From Paenibacillus macerans (GTDB taxonomy: Bacteria > Bacillota > Bacilli > Paenibacillales > Paenibacillaceae), in assembly GCF_023715465.1 (NCBI RefSeq), contig NZ_JAMBOE010000003.1:310001-374000 (forward strand): a stretch of 64,000 bases of DNA, read 5' to 3'. Both the position numbers and the translations under genes were made by a program. Numbering within the stretch: position 1 is the first letter of the stretch; each line of letters begins with the position of its first letter. This document shows, one piece after another, positions 45,912 through 54,433 of this stretch. The notes below the pieces were generated by a model. It ran no database searches, was not told where the DNA came from, and saw nothing but the letters and a program-made list of their open reading frames with translations.

Positions 45912-47819
45912 ATGAAAACGCAGTATATTGATCTAATTCAATACTTAACCGAAAACAGCAATGATTGGATTTCATCTCAAGATTTAGCGGATGAATGCGG
46001 CGTGTCCAAGCGCAGCATCAAATCTTATATTAGCGAGATCAATGCTATTCACCACGGGTTAATCCTATCGTCGAATAAAGGTTATAAGGTCGATACTGAT
46101 AAGGTAAATATGTTTCTGGCAAGTGAACAAAAAGCAATCCCGCAAACTCAATCCGAAAGAATGGCGTATATTCTGAAAAAACTGGTGCAAACCAATGAGC
46201 CGATTTATATTTATGATTTAAGTGACGCGTTGTTTATCAGCGAGTCCACGCTTAGACTTGATCTCAAGCTGATCAAAGAAAAGCTGGCCAAAAATAACTT
46301 GGAATTGCAGTTGAGTAAGGATCATATTAGATTGCAGGGAAAAGAAAAAGATAAACGCAAGCTAATGAGCAGTATTTTGTACGAAGAGGCCAACGGAAGT
46401 TTTATTGACATTGATAAAATCAAAAGATTTTATAAAGAGCTGGATATTGATTACATTCGGGAAGTCGTCGTCGAAACTTTTTCTGCGCATCACTTTTTTA
46501 CGAATGATTATTATTTGACCAATGTGATCATCCACATCACCATTGCAATAGACAGAATGAAACATGATTTTCAGTTTTTAAATAAGACTGTGAATTATAA
46601 TGTCGATAACACCGCCTATTTAATCGCCAAAGAGATCGCCTTTAAATTAGAATCGTATTTTCATGTCACCTACCCGGAAGAAGAAATCGCCGATTTGGCG
46701 ATCTTAATTTCGTGCAATGGGACCAATGTGAACTTTACGCAAATTGAGGTAAGCGACCTGGAAAATATCGCTGGCAAAGATTGCATTGATTTGGTCAGTG
46801 AAATCGCCACCGACTTGGATAAGTATTACTATATCAGTATTGCCGATTCCGATTTTATTACACGTTTTACGCTGCATGTCAAAAACCTGTTAATGAGATT
46901 AAAAAATCATCATTCGACGAAAAATCCATTAACGAACACGATCAAACGGGAATGTCCGCTCATTTATGATTGCGCCGTACATGCTTCGCATGTGATTAAA
47001 GAAAAAACCGGTTATATCATTAGCGATGATGAAATCGCTTATCTAGCTTTTCACCTGGGGTATGCCATTGAATTGCAACGGCAATCGAACGTAAAAATCT
47101 CATGCACGGTGCTGTTTCCGCTTTATTACAATATGAATGTGCAGATCATCAATAAATTGCAGCAGTATTTTGGCGATGATATTTCGATTCATTCGATTGT
47201 AACGGATGAGAGCGATTTGAATCATGCAACCAGTGACTTCATTATTTCCTCTGCCCAATTGCATAAGATTCCGGAAGTGCCCTATGTCGTGATTACCCCG
47301 TTTTTTATCGAAAGCGATCGGGAAAAAGTATCGGACAAAATCTTTGAATTAAAAGAACTAAAAAAGAAAAATCAATTTGAGATCCAATTAAAAACTTTTT
47401 TGGACGAAAGGCATTTTTACAACTCTACGGCAGGGTCGGAGAAAGCAGAGGTTTTACGTTTTATCTGTCAAATTATGCATGAGGATGGTTATACGGACGA
47501 GGATTTTTTGGACAAAATTATGGAACGGGAAGCCATGTCGTCTACGGCGTTCGGACACGTGGCCATCCCTCATGCGATCAAAATGGAATCCCGCAAAACG
47601 GGGATGTTCATTTATTTGAATCCAAACGGGATCAAATGGGACGCTTCCACCGTAAAAATTGTATTGTTGCTCACCATAAGCGGAGAGGACCGGAAAATAT
47701 TCCGCGATGTGTTCGATGCCTTGGCCACCATATTGACGGACGATAAAAATGTGAATCTGTTAGCTTCGACCCGCAGCTTCGATGATTTTATCAATAAATT
47801 ACTCGCCTGCTGGGAGTGA
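45912..47819 (+). CDS. PRD-containing transcriptional activator of the PTS operon (LicR/ManR type)
   Basis: The protein has 635 residues. An N-terminal HTH (DWISSQDLADECGVSKRSIKSYISEINA) and a second HTH (about 90-140, YIYDLSDALFISESTLRLDLKLIK) precede two PTS regulation domains with conserved His (NVIIHITIAIDRMKHDF; YDCAVHASHVIKEKTGY and DEIAYLAFHLGYAIE). An EIIB-like segment (about 395-490) and a C-terminal EIIA domain with the site His in FGHVAIPHAIKME follow. PTS phosphorylation of these His residues sets activity. It is divergent from the cel genes. AT-rich leader with a TGCACC/GGTGCA hairpin (45871-45887). Site GTGAGGAG before the ATG. Confidence 0.92.
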   Translation: MKTQYIDLIQYLTENSNDWISSQDLADECGVSKRSIKSYISEINAIHHGLILSSNKGYKVDTDKVNMFLASEQKAIPQTQSERMAYILKKLVQTNEPIYIYDLSDALFISESTLRLDLKLIKEKLAKNNLELQLSKDHIRLQGKEKDKRKLMSSILYEEANGSFIDIDKIKRFYKELDIDYIREVVVETFSAHHFFTNDYYLTNVIIHITIAIDRMKHDFQFLNKTVNYNVDNTAYLIAKEIAFKLESYFHVTYPEEEIADLAILISCNGTNVNFTQIEVSDLENIAGKDCIDLVSEIATDLDKYYYISIADSDFITRFTLHVKNLLMRLKNHHSTKNPLTNTIKRECPLIYDCAVHASHVIKEKTGYIISDDEIAYLAFHLGYAIELQRQSNVKISCTVLFPLYYNMNVQIINKLQQYFGDDISIHSIVTDESDLNHATSDFIISSAQLHKIPEVPYVVITPFFIESDREKVSDKIFELKELKKKNQFEIQLKTFLDERHFYNSTAGSEKAEVLRFICQIMHEDGYTDEDFLDKIMEREAMSSTAFGHVAIPHAIKMESRKTGMFIYLNPNGIKWDASTVKIVLLLTISGEDRKIFRDVFDALATILTDDKNVNLLASTRSFDDFINKLLACWE

Positions 47820-47874
47820 TTTATAGCCTTCGGGGACTTTGCCCTGGCGGCGGCGCCCAAACCGGGCGTACCAA

Positions 47875-47920
47875 AAAAGCATGCGCTCCCGGAAGGGGAA
47901 CGCATGCTTTTGGTTTTTTG
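47875..47920. terminator. Bidirectional terminator between the PRD regulator and metE
   Basis: Stem AAAAGCATGCG/CGCATGCTTTT with an inner TCCC/GGGA pair (47875-47911), followed by TGGTTTTTTG on the plus strand and a T-run (from AAAAAA) on the minus strand. It separates convergent genes. Confidence 0.85.
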
Positions 47921-47943
47921 GGCAAATCCCCGCCGGCCGGAAC

Positions 47944-50238
47944 CTACGCCTTGATGGCGTATTTTTCCCGCGCCTGCTTGGTGGCCTCGACCATATTGCG
48001 CAGGGATGCGACGGTTTCCTCATATTTACGGGTTTTCAGGCCGCAGTCCGGATTGATCCAGAATTGGGCCGGATCGAGAACACGCAGGGCCCGGTCGATC
48101 ATCAAGCCCATTTCGGCGGCCGAAGGCACGCGCGGGCTGTGAATGTCATATACCCCAAGGCCGATCTCTTTGTCGTAGGTGTTCTTCTCAAAGCTTTCGA
48201 TGAGCTCCCCGTGGCTGCGGGAGGTTTCGATCGAGATGACATCGGCATCCAGCGCGTTGATCGAATCGATAATGTCATGAAACTCGCTGTAGCACATATG
48301 CGTATGGATCAGCGTGTCGTTTTTGACCGTGGAGGTGGACAGCCGGAATGCCCGCACCGCCCATTCCAAATAAGCCGGCCATTGTGCCTGTTTCAGTGGC
48401 AAACCCTCGCGCAGCGCCGGTTCGTCGACCTGGATCATGCCGATGCCCGCGGCCTCCAGCGCCTCCACTTCTTCCCGCAGCGCAAGCGCGATCTGATAAG
48501 CGACGTCTTCGCGGGATTTATCATCGCGCACAAACGACCAGTTCAAAATCGTCACCGGACCGGTCAACATTCCCTTCACCGGCTTATCCGTCAACGACTG
48601 GGCGTACACCGTTTCGGCCACGGTCATCGGCCCTGTCCATTCCACATCGCCATAGATAATCGGTGGTTTTACGCAACGCGAGCCGTAGGACTGCACCCAT
48701 CCGTTCGCCGTAAAAGCGAAACCGGCCAATTTCTCCCCGAAAAATTCCACCATATCGTTCCGTTCAAACTCGCCGTGCACAAACACGTCCAGCCCAAGCT
48801 CGGCCTGCAGCTCGATCCAAATCCCGATCTGTTCATTGATAAACGCCTCGTAGCGCTCGCCCGTCCATTCGCCCTTGCGCCATTTTTGCCGGGCGCTGCG
48901 GACTTCCGGCGTCTGCGGGAAGCTGCCGATCGTCGTCGTCGGCAGCAGCGGCAGGTTCCAGCGCTTCCGCTGGAGCTTGCTCCGCACTTCATAGCTGTCC
49001 GGGCGGGAAGTCGGCTGCGCGGCCAAAGCGGCCATCCGCTGCTGAACCTGCCGGCTGTTGCGGGACGGCGACTGCTGCAGCGCGCGGCGCGCCGCGTCTG
49101 CACCTTCCGCTGCGGAGCGGACGGCTTCATAGCCGAGTTGGCCGGCCTTCGCCAGCAGCGCGATCTCCTCCAGCTTCTCGTCGGCAAAAGCAAGCGCCCC
49201 GCGCAAAACAGGCTCCAGCGTCCGCTCATTTTCGGCGCTGATCGGAACGTGCAGCAGGCTGCAGGATGGCTGGATCACAATCAGGTCCGCAGGCACCGCT
49301 GCGGCCAGCGTCTGCAGCGTCTCCAGCTTGCTTTCCAGGTCCGCCCGCCAAATGGCGCGGCCGTCGATCAGGCCCGCGCCCAGCAGCTTGCCTGCGGGAA
49401 AACCAAACTCGCGGATCGCCTGTAAATTGCGCCCTTTGTCATGTACGAAATCCAAGCCGATGCCGTGAACGGGAAGCGAAGTGACGGCTTTGTAGTGATC
49501 CACCGCTTCGAAGTACGTTTGCAAAAACAGCTTGATGCCCGGCGCTTCTTGCCCCAGCTTGTCATAAATGCGGGTGATGCGCTGAATGTCTTCTTCGCCC
49601 AACGAGGTGGCAAGAATCGGTTCGTCGATCTGCACCCATTCGGCGCCTTCCGCCGCCAGTTCCTTCAAGATCTGCCCATACAGCGGAAGCAGCTTGTCAA
49701 TCCAGTTGTCAAGCTGATCCGCGGCGTATCCCTTGGACAGCTTCAGGAACGTGTACGGGCCGACGATAACCGGTCTGCCTTCGATCCCCAGCTCCGCTTT
49801 GGCCTCGCGGTAGGCTTCAAGCGGGCGGTTGCGGGTCAGCTTGGGTTTGAGGTTTTCCTCCAGCTCCGGCACGATATAGTGGTAGTTCGTGTTGAACCAT
49901 TTCGTCATCTCGCAGGCCGCTGCCTCACGGCTGCCTCGGGCCATAGCGTAATAAACGGATAAATCCGGCGTTCCGCCTTCGTAACCAAATCTTTGCGGAA
50001 TCAGCCCGAACATAACGGCCGTGTCCAAAACATGGTCATAGTAAGTGAAGTCGCCTACCGGAATCACTTCGATTCCTTTTTCCTGTTGCAGCTTCAAGTT
50101 GCTAAGCCGTATGTTTTTGAGTTCCTCGTGAAGTTCTTTTTCCTCCAGCTTGCCGGACCAGTAGGCTTCCAACGCCTTTTTCCACTCCCGGTTCCGTCCG
50201 ATGCGGGGATACCCCAAATTAGCGCTTTTCATATGCAT
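47944..50238 (-). CDS. metE: Cobalamin-independent methionine synthase
   Basis: The protein has 764 residues from the ATG at 50238 (GAGGAGAGAG before it); the ATG two codons later (50232) is also possible. N-terminal domain SANLGYPRIGRNREWKKALEAYWSGK; C-terminal catalytic domain LPLLPTTTIGSFPQTPEVR, QVDEPALREGLPLK, and zinc ligands in THMCYSEF (His, Cys) and NPDCGLKTR (Cys). It transfers a methyl group from 5-methyltetrahydropteroyltri-glutamate to homocysteine. A LysR gene lies directly upstream on the same strand. The 80-bp spacer is too short for a SAM or T-box riboswitch but has a dyad. Confidence 0.97.
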   Translation of the reverse strand: MHMKSANLGYPRIGRNREWKKALEAYWSGKLEEKELHEELKNIRLSNLKLQQEKGIEVIPVGDFTYYDHVLDTAVMFGLIPQRFGYEGGTPDLSVYYAMARGSREAAACEMTKWFNTNYHYIVPELEENLKPKLTRNRPLEAYREAKAELGIEGRPVIVGPYTFLKLSKGYAADQLDNWIDKLLPLYGQILKELAAEGAEWVQIDEPILATSLGEEDIQRITRIYDKLGQEAPGIKLFLQTYFEAVDHYKAVTSLPVHGIGLDFVHDKGRNLQAIREFGFPAGKLLGAGLIDGRAIWRADLESKLETLQTLAAAVPADLIVIQPSCSLLHVPISAENERTLEPVLRGALAFADEKLEEIALLAKAGQLGYEAVRSAAEGADAARRALQQSPSRNSRQVQQRMAALAAQPTSRPDSYEVRSKLQRKRWNLPLLPTTTIGSFPQTPEVRSARQKWRKGEWTGERYEAFINEQIGIWIELQAELGLDVFVHGEFERNDMVEFFGEKLAGFAFTANGWVQSYGSRCVKPPIIYGDVEWTGPMTVAETVYAQSLTDKPVKGMLTGPVTILNWSFVRDDKSREDVAYQIALALREEVEALEAAGIGMIQVDEPALREGLPLKQAQWPAYLEWAVRAFRLSTSTVKNDTLIHTHMCYSEFHDIIDSINALDADVISIETSRSHGELIESFEKNTYDKEIGLGVYDIHSPRVPSAAEMGLMIDRALRVLDPAQFWINPDCGLKTRKYEETVASLRNMVEATKQAREKYAIKA

Positions 50239-50312
50239 CTCTCTCCTCGTTTGATCCATTTCGATTAGGAATAAGATAGCATACTTTAAAGTTTATAGAG
50301 TAAATCTAATTA

Positions 50313-50330
50313 CCTATTACCCGTTATAGG
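50313..50330. promoter_or_regulatory. Dyad upstream of metE, candidate LysR operator
   Basis: CCTATTACCCGTTATAGG has CCTAT/ATAGG arms around eight bases, 75-92 bp before the metE ATG. This is the usual distance for a LysR recognition site. A second short palindrome ACTTTAAAGT lies at 50283-50292. Confidence 0.4.
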
Positions 50331-50341
50331 CAAAAGCTATA

Positions 50342-51259
50342 TCAACGGCCTTCGTTCGCCACCGTTTGCTCCAGCGCCTCGATATAGGCCGTGCCCAGCT
50401 TGGTCAGTTTGGCGTTCCGATGGCAAATCCACCCCACATTGATCGTTTCGTCGCTGGCGAGCGGAACCGCAATAATCTCATTTCCGTTCAGGTCCGAGCT
50501 AAGCACGCCGGTGGAGATCGTATACCCGTTCAAGCCGATCAGCAGATTAAACAGCGTGGCCCGGTCGTTCACCTTGATGCTTTTTCGATGGGAGAGTGTG
50601 CTCAAAATTTCCTCGGCAAAATGAAACGAATTAAACTCCCCTTGCTCAAAATATAGATACGGATAATCCTGGAGCTGTTCCAGTGTGACCACGGCATGCT
50701 GGGCCAAGGGATTGCGGATGCTGACAAATACATGCGCCTTCGCCTTAAACAAGCTGTTAAAAATTAAATTCCCGTCCTTCAACAGCCGGTTGATTACCTT
50801 TGAATTGAATTCATTGATATATAAGATGCCGATTTCACTGCGCTGGCTTTTGACGTCCTGGATAATTTCGTGGGTTTTGGTCTCCCGCAAGGCCAGCTCG
50901 TATTCTTCCTGCCCGTGCTCCTGAACCAGCTGCACAAACGCGTTAACCGCAAACGCGTAATGCTGGGTGGAAACCGAGAAATGCTGCGGCGACGGCTTGG
51001 CGTTCAGGTAGCGGTTTTCCAAAAGTTCCGCCTGCTCCATCACCTGTCTCGCGTACGCGAGGAACTCGGCGCCTTCTTTGGAGAGCATAATGCCTTTGTT
51101 CGTGCGCTCGAAAATCGTCATTTGGATGTTCTCCTCGAGCTCCCGGATGGCATTGGAAAGGCTGGGCTGGGAAATAAACAGCCGCCTGGCGGCTTCATTC
51201 ATCGAACCGCGGTTGGCTACCTCGACCACGTATCGAAGCTGCTGCAAAGTTATTTTCAT
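50342..51259 (-). CDS. LysR-family regulator, probably of metE
   Basis: The protein has 305 residues from the ATG at 51259 (GAAGGG 11 bases upstream; a GTG at 51271 abuts that site). HTH: TLQQLRYVVEVANRGSMNEAARRLFISQPSLSNAIRELEENIQMTIFERTNKGIMLSKEG. The C-terminal LysR effector domain spans about 88-295. It lies 82 bp before the metE open frame on the same strand, and LysR regulators next to metE (MetR-like) control methionine synthesis in many bacteria. Its own promoter region runs into a palindrome cluster. Confidence 0.9.
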   Translation of the reverse strand: MKITLQQLRYVVEVANRGSMNEAARRLFISQPSLSNAIRELEENIQMTIFERTNKGIMLSKEGAEFLAYARQVMEQAELLENRYLNAKPSPQHFSVSTQHYAFAVNAFVQLVQEHGQEEYELALRETKTHEIIQDVKSQRSEIGILYINEFNSKVINRLLKDGNLIFNSLFKAKAHVFVSIRNPLAQHAVVTLEQLQDYPYLYFEQGEFNSFHFAEEILSTLSHRKSIKVNDRATLFNLLIGLNGYTISTGVLSSDLNGNEIIAVPLASDETINVGWICHRNAKLTKLGTAYIEALEQTVANEGR

Positions 51260-51341
51260 AGAATTATTCACCCTTCGGCGTTCATGGATTCTTACAGGTT
51301 TCTCCTAACGTAACACCGAACCCGTATTAGGGCAAGCACCC

Positions 51342-51559
51342 GGGGAATTTATTTACCGAGCAAATTCCCCCCTCTCATTGGAAAAAATCCAATAGATTGG
51401 CGGGAATTGAACACGATTTTGCGCGCACATTGGAAAAAATCCAATAGATTAAGCTCAGGTCTGGCGTTTTGCCCCCTTCCGAGCCTAATCTATTGGATAT
51501 ATCCAATGATACAGCTGTATTTACCATTCAATTTCCAATTCTATTGGAGTATATCCAAT
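51342..51559. repeat. Cluster of five short palindromes between metE regulator and znuA
   Basis: A GGGGAATTT/AAATTCCCC hairpin (51342-51370) is followed by four copies of an ATTGGA-N5/6-CCAAT-type palindrome at 51377-51393, 51429-51445, 51492-51507 and 51543-51559. The first two carry the tail AGATT on the right, the last two carry its mirror on the left. Copies 2 and 3 with flanks (51429-51456, 51481-51507) can pair into one stem of about 27 bp. Non-coding. Confidence 0.8.
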
Positions 51560-51592
51560 CAGAACGTTGTGTCAGGCTGTTTGTGCTAATTC

Positions 51593-52759
51593 CTACTCGT
51601 TTAGCGCAGCCTTCAGAGCCTGCAGATTTTGACGCATCACGCCAATGTAATCCAGCCCCTTAGCCAAATCTTCTTCGGTCAAGCCTTCGATCGGATTCAA
51701 AACTGCCGACTTTGCCCCGATTTCGGAAGCGATCGTATCGGCCACTTTGGAGGACACCAGGGTTTCAAAAAAGATCGTCTTCACGTTATGCTCTTTGGCA
51801 AACTGAACGATTTCGGCCATCTGGGAAGCCGACGGCTCCTGTTCCGGTGACAGGCCGGCGATCGGCACCTGGGTCAGCCCGTATTGTTTGGCCAGATAAC
51901 CGAAGGCGGCATGCTGGGTTATGAAGTCTTTGCGCTTGCTGTCCTTGAGCGTTTCGGTAAATTCCTTATCGAGCGCCTCCAGCTCCGATACATAAGCATC
52001 AGCGTTGGCTTTAAACTGGTCCGCGTATTGCGGAGCCGCTTCGGACAGTCCCTTTTCAATGTTGCGAACCTCTTGAATCGCCAGCGCCGGCGACAGCCAT
52101 ACGTGCGGGTCCAAGCCGCCATGATCGTGGTGGTGCCCGCTATCATCGTGACCATGCTCGTCTGCTTCATGGGCATGTTCGCCATCTTCATGTACATGTT
52201 CACCTTCTTCATGCGCAAGCTCGCCATCTTCATGTACATGTTCACCTTCCTCATGCGCATGCTCGCCATCTTCATGCGCATGTTCACCGTCCTCATGCGC
52301 CGCTTCGCCATGTTCATGCTCATCTTCCGCGCCTTCCACAATTTCAAGCCCTTGGCTGGCTTCAATCGCCTTTAGCCCTTTTCCCGTGGCGCTGTCCAGC
52401 ACCTGGTCCACCCAGCCTTCCATCCCAGCTCCGTTGTACACGAGTACGTCAGCCTCGGTAATCGCAGCCATGTCCTGGGGCGTCGGCTCCCAATCATGCG
52501 GCTCCATGCCCGCGGGAACGAGGTTTTCTACATTGGCTAGATCCCCCGCTACATGGCGTGTAAATTCATACATCGGATAAAAGCTCGTTTTAATTTCCAA
52601 TTTTTCCGTGGCCGGCGTATTTGCGGACGCTTCCGGCGCAGTGGACGAGCCGTTCGTTACCGCGCTATTGGCCGGTGTATTGGCGTTTGATCCGCAGCCG
52701 GCCACAACCAACATCATGGTTAGAGATAAAGCGATGAAACTACGATTCCAAAATTTCAT
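51593..52759 (-). CDS. znuA: Zinc ABC transporter binding lipoprotein with His-rich loop
   Basis: The 388-residue precursor has lipobox VAGC (Cys22). Zn-site His are H88 in MEPHDWEP and H219 in DPHVWLSP, followed by TQHAAFGYLAKQYGL and the C-terminal FFETLVSSKVADTIASEIGA. Between them lies a very His/Glu-rich loop (148-213), built from seven heptads of type HEDGEHA, as in ZnuA/AdcA proteins that bind extra Zn. It is third gene of znuCBA, overlapping znuB by 20 bp. It is controlled by the two Zur boxes upstream of znuC. Confidence 0.95.
   Translation of the reverse strand: MKFWNRSFIALSLTMMLVVAGCGSNANTPANSAVTNGSSTAPEASANTPATEKLEIKTSFYPMYEFTRHVAGDLANVENLVPAGMEPHDWEPTPQDMAAITEADVLVYNGAGMEGWVDQVLDSATGKGLKAIEASQGLEIVEGAEDEHEHGEAAHEDGEHAHEDGEHAHEEGEHVHEDGELAHEEGEHVHEDGEHAHEADEHGHDDSGHHHDHGGLDPHVWLSPALAIQEVRNIEKGLSEAAPQYADQFKANADAYVSELEALDKEFTETLKDSKRKDFITQHAAFGYLAKQYGLTQVPIAGLSPEQEPSASQMAEIVQFAKEHNVKTIFFETLVSSKVADTIASEIGAKSAVLNPIEGLTEEDLAKGLDYIGVMRQNLQALKAALNE
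52151..52297. repeat. In-frame 21-bp tandem repeat (seven units) in znuA
   Basis: It encodes residues 155-203 as HEDGEHA, HEDGEHA, HEEGEHV, HEDGELA, HEEGEHV, HEDGEHA, HEADEHG. Because the unit is a whole number of codons, copy number could change without breaking the gene. Confidence 0.85.
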
Positions 52760-53612
52760 TTTTCACGTACTCCTTCTTTTTAATTTGTTGTTTGGCAACC
52801 CGCCGGCCGCGAACCCGCAGCAGCTTTTGCAATAGGATCGTGACCACCAGAAAAACGAGCAAAATCAAGGCAATCGTTCCCCCGGGCGGGGTGTTGATGT
52901 AATACGAAACGCTTAAGCCGGAAAAAACACCAACCAACCCAGTGCCGACTGAGATGGCGATCGCCGCCGTAAAACCGGAAGCGACGCGCAAAGCCAGCGA
53001 AGCCGGCAGCACGATTAGCGCCGATACCAGCAGCACGCCCACGACGGGCATGGCCGCGGCTACGGTCATCCCGGTCAACACCGCGAAGGAAAAGGACAAC
53101 AGCTTTACCCGGACGCCGGAAATCGCGGCGGTTTCCTCATCGAACGTCAGATGATAAAGCGGGCGCCGCAGCAGAATAAAATAAATCAAACTGACCAAAG
53201 CAACGACAGCGATTAGGAGCAATTGAGTATCGTTGACCGCGACAATGGAGCCGAACAGATAAGAGCTGAAGCTTTGACTCAAATTTTGCTTCACGCTCAT
53301 AAGCACTACGGCAAGCGCCAGCCCCGAATTCATGATGATCGCTACCGGCAGTTCGCTGTATGTACGGTAGGAACGGCGAAGCTGCTCGATGACGACTCCT
53401 CCGGCAATGGCCACCGCAAAACCGCTGAGCGCGGGATTCAGATGCAGCACCGAACCCAAAGCCACCCCAGCCAGGGATACATGGGACAGCGTATCCGCCA
53501 TCAACGCCTGGCGGCGAAGCATAAGGTAAACCCCGAGCAGCGGAGCGATAATCCCGATCAAACCTCCTGCCCAAAAGGCGCGCTGCATGAATTCGTAACC
53601 GAACATCGCCAT
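52740..53612 (-). CDS. znuB: Zinc ABC transporter permease
   Basis: The 290-residue member of the ABC-3 permease family has about eight segments: FMQRAFWAGGLIGIIAPLLGVYLMLRRQALMADTLSHVSLAGVALG at the N-terminus and MPVVGVLLVSALIVLPASLALRVASGF near the centre are diagnostic. Start at 53612 with GGGAGG seven bases before; the coding region overlaps znuC by 55 bp and znuA by 20 bp, so the three are tightly coupled. Confidence 0.95.
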   Translation of the reverse strand: MAMFGYEFMQRAFWAGGLIGIIAPLLGVYLMLRRQALMADTLSHVSLAGVALGSVLHLNPALSGFAVAIAGGVVIEQLRRSYRTYSELPVAIIMNSGLALAVVLMSVKQNLSQSFSSYLFGSIVAVNDTQLLLIAVVALVSLIYFILLRRPLYHLTFDEETAAISGVRVKLLSFSFAVLTGMTVAAAMPVVGVLLVSALIVLPASLALRVASGFTAAIAISVGTGLVGVFSGLSVSYYINTPPGGTIALILLVFLVVTILLQKLLRVRGRRVAKQQIKKKEYVKNEILES

Positions 53613-54265
53613 CCTTCATCCTCCCCCCGCTCCAATTGAATCAAAGTGTCGAGATACGGCGCCGTTTCTTCAAGCCCGTGGGTAACCATAATCACCGTCC
53701 GGCCTTGATTTGTTACGTCTTGCCTTAACAGCTCGTAAAGCGCCGTCCGGCTCGCCGCATCCATACCCGTAGCGGGCTCATCCAATATGAGCACCTGAGG
53801 CTCCTGGGCCAGGGCCCGGGCAATGCAGACGCGTTGTTTTTGGCCTCCCGACAGCTCGCCGATTTTACGATCGCGAAATTCCCACATGCCCACCTGTTTC
53901 AAGCTTCGCTCCACAATCTGCCGTTGCTCCGCTTTGAACCGGCCGAACAACCCCAAGCGGGAATAACAGCCCGAACGGACCAGTTCAATGACTTTGCTGG
54001 GAAAGCCTGCATTAAAAGAAGACACTTGCTGCGGCACATAGCCGACAACCACCTTTGAACCGTCTTCCTGGAACCGGTTGAACCTCACTGAACCACTCCA
54101 AGGCTTAAGCAGCCCCAGCATCAGCTTCAGCAAAGTCGACTTGGCCGTGCCGTTGGCCCCCGCGATCCCGATAAATTGTCCGGTATGGATGTCGAGGGAC
54201 AAGTTTTCGATGACGGGCTCGTTCCCGTATCCAAAAACAACCTCGCGCATGGACGATAAAATCAT
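53558..54265 (-). CDS. znuC: Zinc ABC transporter ATPase (AdcC/ZnuC)
   Basis: The protein has 235 residues. Walker A reads GANGTAKST, with Ala in place of the last Gly; this variant is also seen in streptococcal AdcC, so it is a family trait. The Q-loop region YVPQQVSSFNAGFPSKVIELVRSG is typical of zinc uptake ATPases, followed by signature LSGGQKQRVCIARAL, Walker B VLILDEPATGMDA and switch MVTHGLEE. It is first gene of znuCBA, just downstream of two Zur boxes. Confidence 0.95.
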   Translation of the reverse strand: MILSSMREVVFGYGNEPVIENLSLDIHTGQFIGIAGANGTAKSTLLKLMLGLLKPWSGSVRFNRFQEDGSKVVVGYVPQQVSSFNAGFPSKVIELVRSGCYSRLGLFGRFKAEQRQIVERSLKQVGMWEFRDRKIGELSGGQKQRVCIARALAQEPQVLILDEPATGMDAASRTALYELLRQDVTNQGRTVIMVTHGLEETAPYLDTLIQLERGEDEGWRCSVTNSCSAPFGQEV

Positions 54266-54283
54266 GCTAATCTCTTCCCTTAA

Positions 54284-54298
54284 TCGTAATCATTACGC
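54284..54298. promoter_or_regulatory. Zur box, proximal to znuC
   Basis: TCGTAATCATTACGC differs at one base from the Bacillus Zur palindrome TCGTAATNATTACGA, 19 bp upstream of the znuC start. Confidence 0.88.
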
Positions 54299-54317
54299 AT
54301 TGACGTCAAATATAATA

Positions 54318-54332
54318 TCGTAATCATTACGA
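54318..54332. promoter_or_regulatory. Zur box, distal
   Basis: TCGTAATCATTACGA, a perfect 7-1-7 Zur palindrome, centred 34 bp from the first box (about three helical turns). It lies between divergent znuC and the lipase gene, so it could also act on the latter, whose ATG is about 100 bp away. Confidence 0.92.
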
Positions 54333-54433
54333 TTTGTAAACCCCTTTGCTGTTTTACTTATTCATTAGTTGTGGCGGAATGGGCACCTTTCCCTGGATTT
54401 TTAAATATATTGAGGAAAAAGGGGGGATTAGAA

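Noticed and set aside
50239..50341. Searched for a SAM riboswitch or T-box before metE.
   Set aside because: The spacer to the LysR gene is about 80 bp with no terminator/antiterminator structure; regulation by the LysR protein is more likely.
54130..54170. Walker A of the zinc ATPase has Ala instead of the last Gly (GANGTAKST), which could mean a dead ATPase.
   Set aside because: As I recall the sequence, streptococcal AdcC carries GENGAAKT at the same place; the rest of the protein is intact, so this is a family trait.
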